In this document: positions 56,571 to 64,000 of the stretch, piece after piece
Numbering within the stretch: the first letter of the stretch is position 1
Layout: the number at the start of each line of letters is the position of its first letter
From: Deroplatys truncata
Lineage: Eukaryota > Arthropoda > Insecta > Mantodea > Mantidae
NCBI GenBank assembly: GCA_030765065.1
Contig: CM060988.1
Location: forward strand, 198,398,565 to 198,462,564
Direction: 5' to 3'
DNA length: 64,000 nucleotides
Notes under the pieces: generated by a model
Databases searched by the model: none
What the model saw: the letters and a program-made list of their open reading frames with translations, nothing else
What the model was told of the DNA's origin: nothing
Position numbers and translations under genes: made by a program

Positions 56571-57452
56571 TTACTTTATTTTCAAAGGAATGTTTTCTTT
56601 TTCAAAATTTTGAACACATACATGCAAACAATAAGAATATTTTTTCACAAAAATAATAACTCACCTTTTCTTGTCTTGTTGAACTTTCTGTGGATTTCTT
56701 GTTTTACTGCAGTGTCTGAAAAATGGTACAAAAAGGGCTGTGATTAAAATAAATTTTTGAACAAGATTCTAAACTGATACTACAGAAAGAACGTACCATT
56801 TGACACTTTAGAAAACGTTTAAAATATAAAGATATATTGAAAAGAACCACATGTAAACGATAAACAGACATAACTCGAAAAATTGTTACTTTATATAGCC
56901 TGGAAGGGAAGTATTCACGCATTCATCACACTATTTGAGCATTCAGTTTTTTTAGCTTAGCTACACTGACTTAAAATTCAACTCTTTCAAATGTGTTTCC
57001 TCCACTTGTGGATACTCCTGCATGTTTGAACTTTCTGTTATTGCCTGAAAATTATACACTTCATTATTGTAACGATCTGAGAAGGGAAAATAGTTATAAA
57101 TAACTTACGCTATATGTTCATTTTTTACATTTATCGACCGGCCTAAAAATGTAATTTATATAACATTTTACAATTTAATTTAAGAGTCGAATTTAAAATT
57201 GTTAATGCCAAAATAAACATAATTCTAATCTAAAATTTCGAGATATTCAATTTGACACTACAAAACGACAAGATTTTGTCTTTACAGTATATTTATGTCA
57301 CATCTTAATATCAAACTGTTACAAATTAATTTTAAAACGCCAAAGTTACAACTATTCCATTTAACACATTCAAAAAATGACATTAAGAATTGTTTCTAGA
57401 ATTAATGATTTTTTCTTTCTGAGATGCATTATTTTTTCCAAAACTGATTTTA
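56571..57452. other. Polinton interior without a recognisable gene
   Basis: AT-rich. A minus-strand frame at 56,922-56,704 shows no known motif. A further Polinton gene decayed beyond recognition is possible. Confidence 0.4.
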
Positions 57453-57830
57453 TTACCATGCCAAAATTATTGTAATGTTTTTATATACCTTCTTTTGTAA
57501 AAACGTTGTCTTGTGGCGTCGATACCCACTAGCTAGGGTCTCTTGACCCATATACACAAGCTGATAGCCGCCTTCGTTTATAGCGGTTGTCTGTTCTGTA
57601 GTCATACATTTAAAGCGTTCGGGAAGAAAGATCTGATGCTGATCTAATATTACTACGACGCATTCCCCATATCTTGTGCAAAGCGTCTTCACCTTGTTTA
57701 TTTTGAATGGTACGTCTATCTCCAGATCTACAAGTTTCTTTGTTGGTACTTTTGGAGTACCCTCTCCAATTTCATTGAGCTGGCTTACGATTTGATGTGA
57801 AACATACAGACGTGTTTCAATAGGATTTGA
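57453..57830 (-). CDS. Small Polinton protein, ssDNA-binding-like (OB-type?)
   Basis: The frame is open on the minus strand from about 57,830 to the stop at 57,453 without a clear ATG at its start; the first Met in frame is at 57,692. It reads QIVSQLNEIGEG, KLVDLEIDVPFKINKVKTL, TRYGECVVVILD and QIFLPERF. The pattern of a short basic start, then VPFKI and TRYG followed by a beta-rich stretch with LPERF, recurs in insect Polintons and related viruses, in proteins I associate with ssDNA binding. That association is from memory and uncertain. It lies beyond the polymerase in the same direction. No internal stop is seen, but the terminal Ile/Trp-rich residues may be out of frame. Confidence 0.55.
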   Translation of the reverse strand, partial: SNPIETRLYVSHQIVSQLNEIGEGTPKVPTKKLVDLEIDVPFKINKVKTLCTRYGECVVVILDQHQIFLPERFKCMTTEQTTAINEGGYQLVYMGQETLASGYRRHKTTFLQKKVYKNITIILAW

Positions 57831-58600
57831 TTATTTAGGTCACGAAAAAAACCATGGAAATACAAGACACATTGAATCGATTATTTAGATCACTAAGGTA
57901 TATGTTGAAATCACGAAAAAACAGGGAATTAAAAGACACACAGAATGATAAATATTGAATCGATTGTTTTTCTGAAATGTAACAAATAAAAATTTTTCAC
58001 TTACCATCCATGTTTTTCCTGTGTTGTATCCAGCGGTGCTCTTCTTGCAATGGTATTTTGTATTCGCTTATGCATTTTATATGTCCCCGACGGTTTGTAA
58101 TATGTTAACCCCCCTCCCCCACACTTATTGGATGCTACAGTCACATGTCCACTGGAATAAGTACTAATTTCTTAAGAACTATATCCATCGTTTTATACTT
58201 TCATGAGAGGCTTTGGATCTAAGATTTCCCTTCTTAGATCACATATGCGTGCGCAGTGCTTTGACTATTTTTGGATTACTTTCAAGGGCGGATGGAGCTG
58301 CATACATAAGTTTTTTTTAAATTACCTTGTCCACCGATCACATATTCGAGCTGGCCCCTGTACTTACAATAATTGTAGCACAGGAGGGATCCATGGTGTT
58401 TCTTCGTTTTGCTCCAGGCAATTTTACGCTACTTTCTTCCGAGTTGTACTTTTACCTATAATTAGCTTCAATTTATAAATTCTAACGTACCGAAGGAAGT
58501 TCTGGTTTCTCTCTGCCTTGGGGTTACAGAGACGAGAAGATGTTGTATTCACCGACATGAACATTTTCTTGATGCATTACGCATGCTTCAGAGACATACA
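57831..58600. other. Polinton interior near the right end, no gene recognised
   Basis: A roughly 90-base piece with TCACGAAAAAA and ACACATTGAATCGATT is duplicated at 57,825-57,890 and 57,905-57,970. An open frame at 58,203-58,478 resembles nothing known. Confidence 0.4.
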
Positions 58601-59566
58601 TTAGTTTTAGCTGTGAGCTCGAAACACTCTGATATGCCGAGATAACCGTAGGAATCATTCACACGGTTTTCTGATTTTTTTAAAAGCATTTAATTTTAGT
58701 AATTTATAGTTCATTGCCTTCTTGACGAAAGGTTCCAAGTTTAACTGCGGGGACTCGAAACATACTTTGATATGAGAAATAACCGTACACCTAACTCGAA
58801 TAGTATTAGTATAATTTAGCCCGTAGGAATCATTCACGTGGTTTTGAATTTTTTAAAAAGAAAATTTAATTTTAGTAATTTATAGTTCACTGCATTCTTG
58901 CCCTTCGCTTTTTCTGTTACTGACCCAGCATGAACGGGGTTTCTTCTTGCCGCATTTCAGAGTCATACATTAGATTTAGTAAACCACATACTTTGATATG
59001 ACGAGATAACCGTACGCATAACTCGAATATTATTAGATCATATGTCTTGAAGCACGCATCAACATTTTATAGTTCATTGCCTCTGACCCAGCATGAACGG
59101 GATTTTTCTTGATGCATTTCAGAGTCATACATTAGTTTTAGCAAAAAACATACTTTGATATGACAAGATAACCATACATATAGCTCGAATATTATTAGAC
59201 CATATATCTTTTCTTCTCTTCGAAGCACACATAATTTTATTTTATACTTCATTGCCTTCGCATTACAACACACACCGTAAAAGATTTTCTGTCGCGGTGG
59301 ACGTGAGCGCACGCACACACCGACGGCTTCGCTTTTTTAAAAATATTTTTTATTATTCATTGACTACACACAGAAAAGTATTAACAGCTTCACCGGAACA
59401 TGTAGCGGGCTTCAGAAGAGGGATGGGCTTCGTACCGACTTCCCCTTACACTATCATCACGTAATCCCACACGATACTTACATACACGGTTTCTAACTCC
59501 GTTTATTTCAACCGCGGGTTCTAAAACATTGAAATGCTGTGTCCAAAACCGTGTTTTGATACTACT
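58601..59566 (-). repeat. Right terminal inverted repeat of the Polinton
   Basis: Complementary to 39,304-39,875 plus 42,694-42,940. Sub-repeats with CGAGATAACCGTA and TTATAGTTCAYTGC recur about four times inward, one more than in the left end. A CACGCACACACCGACGG tract matches the left GTGCGTG tract. Confidence 0.88.
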
Positions 59567-60676
59567 CATTCGTATAAACACTCTGAACTGTAGTCGTAGT
59601 CATAAAAATTGTTTTTATTGATAGTTGTACACAGACTGCATGCTTGTATTCGGTTCTGCGTTGTGTTAAAATGATATTCGCAGTACAGATGTAACCACGC
59701 AGTTTTAATGTGGCCCAGAAATAGAATTTTTGCCGTAAAGGTGTAATCGTTAAGTAATCGATGAACTTATGTAACTTACATAGTTATAAATTGCTCGGTT
59801 TTGAATGTCTAACAGAAATGGACAAACTGCTGTTTGAATGTCCACACTAAATTCCTAATGCAATTTACCGTGCCCAACTACCGAATATTGTAGCAGGCTT
59901 GTTGAAACATCAGCTGTTCTCTTCAGTTAAAATTTGTAGACAAACTGCTTTTTGGATGTCCATTCCTCACTTCCGGTCATCCATATACTGAATGTTGTTG
60001 CCTGTACATTGCACCTGCTGCACGTGTTTCAATTGGTGAATCATAGGGAAGTACAGATTAAACGGTGCTAAACGGAGAAACAATGAATTCCGTTCTCTGT
60101 TTTATCACCATCTTGTTCTACACTAAACTTCAAAGTAAAAGAAAATTTAACGTCTTGGTAGACCTAACCAAATCTAAATCTCACTCGGCTGTTAAAACAA
60201 AATATTTTAATGGAAATTTTAACAGCAATGTGAATTAGAATATGACTGGATGTCTCGTTATGATCTTAAATCTGACCTATTTTGCATTCCTTCAGTTTAT
60301 TTGGTGGTTTAGATGTAGTGAAGTGCCATGAATAAAACATGGTGTGAATGATTTATAGCATCTTCATGACTTCCTAAACAAATATGGCTTATAATAGTGT
60401 GCCTACTTACAAATAAATTTCTAAAAAAACATGCTGGTGGCATTTGAAAGCGACTAATGGCTACTAACATATAGTTAAAGCAAAATTTAAGATACAGTGT
60501 TTATTACTTTAACAATTGAAATTGCAACTACTTATAGCTTTGTGAACCACCAAGGTTCACAGTAACCAGCCGCCCCTGATTAAACGTAATGTATATGCGC
60601 TAATTTAAAATCAACTGCATTTAAATGTGCCACACTACTCCTCTAAACTCGAGGAGACATAGCAACAGGATCCCTA
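59567..60676 (+). repeat. Long direct repeat R, copy 2, segment b
   Basis: Resumes exactly where R was cut by the Polinton, beginning with the second CATTCG copy. It is colinear with 6,125-7,256. It differs by a deletion of about 45 bases near 59,800 and several small insertions near 59,990 and 60,050. Confidence 0.9.
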
Positions 60677-62469
60677 CTGTCCGTGAGGTTTAAGTTGTTG
60701 TGTCCCTTTTAGACAGAGAAAGGAATACTCACCATCTCGCTCTCTGGTGACGCAGGCAAAGCAGATACACCAGCCAAACAAGCATCAGTGGCGGGATGCC
60801 CCTCCTCCTCTCCGACCGGTTGTTGTTCATTCTCCGATTCACCATCACAGACTTCAAACGAATATTCGTACTCATCTTCCGATTCCGATTCTTCTAAATT
60901 TATGACTAATCTGTCCGTTATTTCATCTACCAGACCGTCTTTCTCCCAGTAAAACTGTTCAGTGTTTTGTACATGCTTACACGCCCTTTTCCAGTTGTCT
61001 GGAGTCACTTTTGTAATCGCATTATCAAACAACGCTTTTAGATCACCACTTTTAAATGAAATATTATGTTTGGCAACATCGTTCTTGACTTGCGCCCATA
61101 TAAGTTCTATAGCCTTAAAATCACAGTGATAAGGTGGCAACCGTACTATGGTATGTCCATGCATTTCTGCTAGTGTATCTATTTCATAAACTTTGAAATT
61201 CTCTTTTTTCAATTTAATTAGCTCATATAGCACTGGTTTTGTCGCTCGGGGATCAAACTCAATATTTCTATTACGGAGCCATTCCTGCATATGGGATTTG
61301 AGTGAAGATGAAGTGGGTGCTTTATTAATTTCTATGGAATGATAAGGGGCATTGTCCATAACGATGACACTGTTAGAAGGAATGTTAAGTAGCAGTTTAT
61401 TAACAAACCAATCCTTAAAAATATTGTTATCCATTTCTTCATGGTAGTCTTTACTGGATTTTGACTTAAAAGTTAGCAAGGCATTAGGAATGAACCCTGT
61501 TGAACATCCAGCATGTACAACTATAAATCGCTGTCCTTTGCCTATTGGTGTTTTAAGAGGAAAATCATTTTCATCACCGTCACACTTCCACACCTTATTT
61601 CTCGTATGGTTTATATTTACCCACGTTTCGTCAAGGTACACTATAGACCTACCAGTAGCCCTCAGTTCCTTCATTCGTCTTAAAAACTGAACTCGTTTAG
61701 AAACAATATCCATTCGTTCCATTAAAAAAGTCTTCCTTGCGAATTTTTGCTATAACTGAAATTAAGCTTTCTAAGAATTTTTCTTACCGACCACACGCTT
61801 CCTTTCAGTAAGTCTTGAACTTTTAAAGCCTCATAAATGTCCTGCAAACTAGGCAGAAAGTCCGTACGATATAGCGAATAGATTGTTCGCTTAATAGCAG
61901 CTGTCGTGAATGAGTCTATTTCTGTTTTTTGCGATCTCCTATTCGAGCGCTTCTTGCCTGGAGTTTGCAATCTACCGCCACTAGCTTCAGAATTTTTGTG
62001 TTCTTTTAAAATTCGCTGGACGGAACGAGCAGAAATACCTGTAGCAGCAGCAGTTCTCTCAACTATACTAATCACTGAAATAGTCGGCTTTCCACATTTC
62101 AACGCGTCACATTCATCACTGAAGAAACTGTGAACTTTGACTACCATCTGATTTTAGAACTTTCCCTCGAGACCCAATTTGAAACAATACAAATACAGCC
62201 AAAACTACTAGAAAATAATTCAACATTATATCCATATGCTGTAACACTGAAAGCAGCTTGTGTATCGTGTAAAACCACAACACCAAACTCACAGTTCCAC
62301 AGCTCATACGCCACTGTAACCTTCAGTCAGCATACAATAGAAGCGGGAGGGATGCGAGCTTCTGCGGGTCTGGAATCTCCACAAATCGCAAGAAAGAAAT
62401 GGTTGCTGTTCCACCTCCCGTGCTAGACAAGGACAGCAGAAAACCTGCCAAGTTAAACCTCACAGACCT
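60677..62469 (-). mobile_element. Tc1-like transposon (DD82E type) in R copy 2
   Basis: A 1,793-bp element with inverted ends CTGTCCGTGAGGTTTAAGTT and, complemented, AGGTCTGTGAGGTTTAACTT. TA duplications at 60,675-60,676 and 62,470-62,471 correspond to the single TA at 7,255-7,256 in copy 1, where the site is empty. It carries one nearly complete transposase gene. Confidence 0.95.
60709..62147 (-). CDS. DD82E-type Tc1/mariner-superfamily transposase, one frame break
   Basis: A transposase for the surrounding element. The N-terminal 141 residues (62,147-61,722) contain a helix-turn-helix (SISVI...GISARSVQRILKEHK) and a second helix block (DIYEAL, SVRKILRKLNFSY). The 337-residue second frame (61,722-60,709) holds the catalytic domain: YLDETWVN (D31), VIVMDNAPYH (D123) and FKAIELIWAQ (E206), leaving 82 residues between D and E. 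The usual NPIE is KAIE here. The C-terminus is acidic (EESESEDEYEYSFE). The two frames meet at a run of six T's (CTTTTTTAATGG). This looks like a one-base loss in a homopolymer; otherwise the gene is intact and by far the best preserved transposase here. The DD82E group is, as I recall, called Sailor. Confidence 0.88.
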
Positions 62470-64000
62470 TAGCACATCTTGAATGTGCACATTTTAAACA
62501 GCGCTTGCGCAACCGGTATGACGGAGTTACTTATTGGGTCCAAATACATACGTGTCGTGCAAATCTGAAGTGCACTATCATATAACTTTACGTTTACTCT
62601 ACAATATCATATGGAATACCCTTCTGGGGAAGTACAAATATGTCTGCTATGGTTTTCATACTCCAAAAGAAAATACTGAGACTAACAAAACGGATTACAT
62701 ATAATACTTCCAATAACCAATTTTTGAAGAATTTAATGCATTACCTTTGACATGCATATATTTAGAAACGGCCTCCTTTATTCATTATTTGTTTAACACA
62801 AAATAAGGACTATCATTCACACAATACCAGAACAGTTGAATCACCACATGTACAGCATCACACACTCTCTCAGAGCAATAATAGCACATTACACAAGCAA
62901 GTAACTCTGTACAACACATTACCTAAATCATTCAGAATATTACCCCAAAAAATAGTTTCGTCTAAGTTACAAAAATTGTTGTCAGCATACACACTCTATA
63001 ATGTTAATGAATTTATAAAATTAAGATTGTAACCCACTCTCATTTGTATTTATTATTTTTTTTGTAAATATCTCTTTTTGTAGGCATTATGATGTTAAGA
63101 AATTGATAATTTATTATTTTAACCCTCTGCTACTTATTCTTTGGCTAATAGCTTTCGTATATATATTTATATTGTGTAACATTGTAGTACCTTGTTTTTT
63201 GACAAAACCATACATACATTCTGTATATGTTGCAGTGAATAAATATGACGACGAACACCAACGCTACTACTGATAGGCATATCAAGAGATTTCAGAGTTC
63301 GGTAGAAGTCACCTATGTGGCTGAACAGCGGAGACTTCTTTAGCACAAAAGCTTAGAGAGCAATAGCCAAGAGTGTCTAATAATACTCCATTTTTTATTC
63401 AACCTGAACCTGCTCTTAAACCTCGCACTAAACACAAGATTCACAACAAAAATATATTTCCATGGTCTCCCATTTGTACACACCACATAAGATTTACACT
63501 GGGCAATGTTGTAATAGATGTAACCTCAGCTGACCACCAAGTTGAGGGAAGAATTTCCTCATATTTTTAACACATGTCCTAAAACGGCAGACTTTGTGCA
63601 GAATATCACAAATGGCTAGACTATTTGGCAAAATATGAGCATTGATATTAAGGAATAAAGCTTTGGATTTAGTACCCAGACCAAATTCAGAATGTAACTG
63701 AAAGTGCATTTGCATTGAAAATGATAAGGGGACGGATAGGTTTCTAGAGGAAATAAAATTGAGGCTCTTTCTAAAGAATAGCACCAACATTATGGTAAGG
63801 TCTGTCTTGATAAATTTGCTCAAGTAGAGTTCTTAAGATTGGCCACTGCATCTGCTTGAAATACAGTGAATACAGATCTGTCACTATGATACTGCAACAA
63901 CCAGGAAAGAGAGACATTCATGGAAATTATCTGATGCAATAATAACACTCAAGCACATTATTCTGAACAAGAATCATTCATCATGTGTTTCCAAAGCCAA
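62470..64000 (+). repeat. Long direct repeat R, copy 2, segment c (runs off the window)
   Basis: Colinear with 7,257-7,470 and, after the site where copy 1 carries its own Tc1-like element, with 9,653-10,960. It still matches at base 64,000, so R extends further right. Confidence 0.9.
63373..63570 (+). other. Open frame conserved between the two R copies
   Basis: The 65-residue frame includes TPFFIQPEPALKPRTKHKIH and later CTHHIRFTLGNVVIDVTSAD. The same frame, with few changes, is open at about 10,327-10,513 in copy 1. The differences are mostly single bases. I do not recognise the protein. It could be an exon or a relic of R's own coding capacity. Confidence 0.35.

Larger units (their letters stand above)
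39304..59566. mobile_element. Polinton/Maverick (adintovirus-like) element, degenerate
   Basis: A 20.3-kb insertion, about 16.2 kb without later insertions, flanked by a 6-bp duplication CATTCG at 39,298-39,303 and 59,567-59,572. Six base pairs is the Polinton size. The unoccupied site is at about 6,125-6,130 in R copy 1. The right end, complemented, starts AGTAGTATCAAAACACGG, with the AG start typical of Polintons; the left end is mutated to CGTAGGATCAAAACACGG. The gene set is complete in type: capsids, protease, packaging ATPase, integrase and protein-primed polymerase. Most genes carry disabling breaks, so it is a fossil. Confidence 0.93.

Noticed and set aside
39304..59566. An intact, potentially active adintovirus-like genome
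   Set aside because: Stops and frame changes in the capsids, protease, ATPase, integrase and polymerase, altered catalytic residues, and nested transposons show that it is inactive.

Overview
The window looks like a stretch of repeat-rich arthropod (most likely insect) nuclear genome. It is AT-rich and has one spliced C2H2 zinc-finger gene. Everything else I can name is mobile DNA: tRNA-derived SINEs, LINE and Penelope-like remnants, hAT and Tc1/mariner elements, and a Polinton/Maverick (adintovirus-like) element. I cannot name the species. No bacterial operons, CRISPR array or functional RNA gene are visible.

Layout. (a) About 1,560-10,990 and 38,666-64,000 hold two direct copies of one long repeat, called R here. 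Each copy was split by later insertions, and each serves as the empty-site control for the other. R copy 1 holds a hAT element (2,063-5,962, 8-bp target duplication). The hAT holds a SINE (12-bp duplication), which holds a mariner-like remnant (TA duplication). R copy 1 also holds a Tc1-like element (7,472-9,652). R copy 2 holds the Polinton (39,304-59,566, 6-bp duplication CATTCG, intact site at about 6,120) and a second Tc1-like element with a nearly complete DD82E-type transposase (60,677-62,469). (b) 11,000-22,500 holds SINEs, LINE pieces, a 5S rRNA-derived fragment, a solitary transposase N-terminus, a hAT-like remnant and a Penelope endonuclease piece. (c) 23,341-28,621 (minus strand) is the zinc-finger gene, with three recognised exons that join in frame. 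(d) 29,930-31,910 has two Penelope-like fragments head to head. (e) 34,119-36,941 is a decayed DNA transposon with short inverted ends, family not named.

The Polinton. From left to right: inverted repeat with sub-repeats (split by a 2.8-kb foreign element that itself carries a SINE); two poorly known ORFs; major capsid, minor capsid, cysteine protease, hydrophobic protein and phospholipase A2 on the minus strand; then, diverging from a 51-bp gap, the packaging ATPase, a fibre-like protein, a DUF8207-type protein and a retroviral-type integrase on the plus strand; then protein-primed DNA polymerase B and an ssDNA-binding-like protein on the minus strand; then the right inverted repeat. It is a fossil. 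The capsid genes, protease, ATPase, integrase and polymerase carry stops or frame changes. Polymerase and integrase have each lost a catalytic aspartate, the polymerase exonuclease region is missing, and a Tc1 element sits in the integrase. The phospholipase A2 and fibre-like ORFs are still open.

Assignments to families rest on motif recognition from memory. No database search was possible. Boundaries given with target duplications are read directly from the sequence; other repeat boundaries are approximate.
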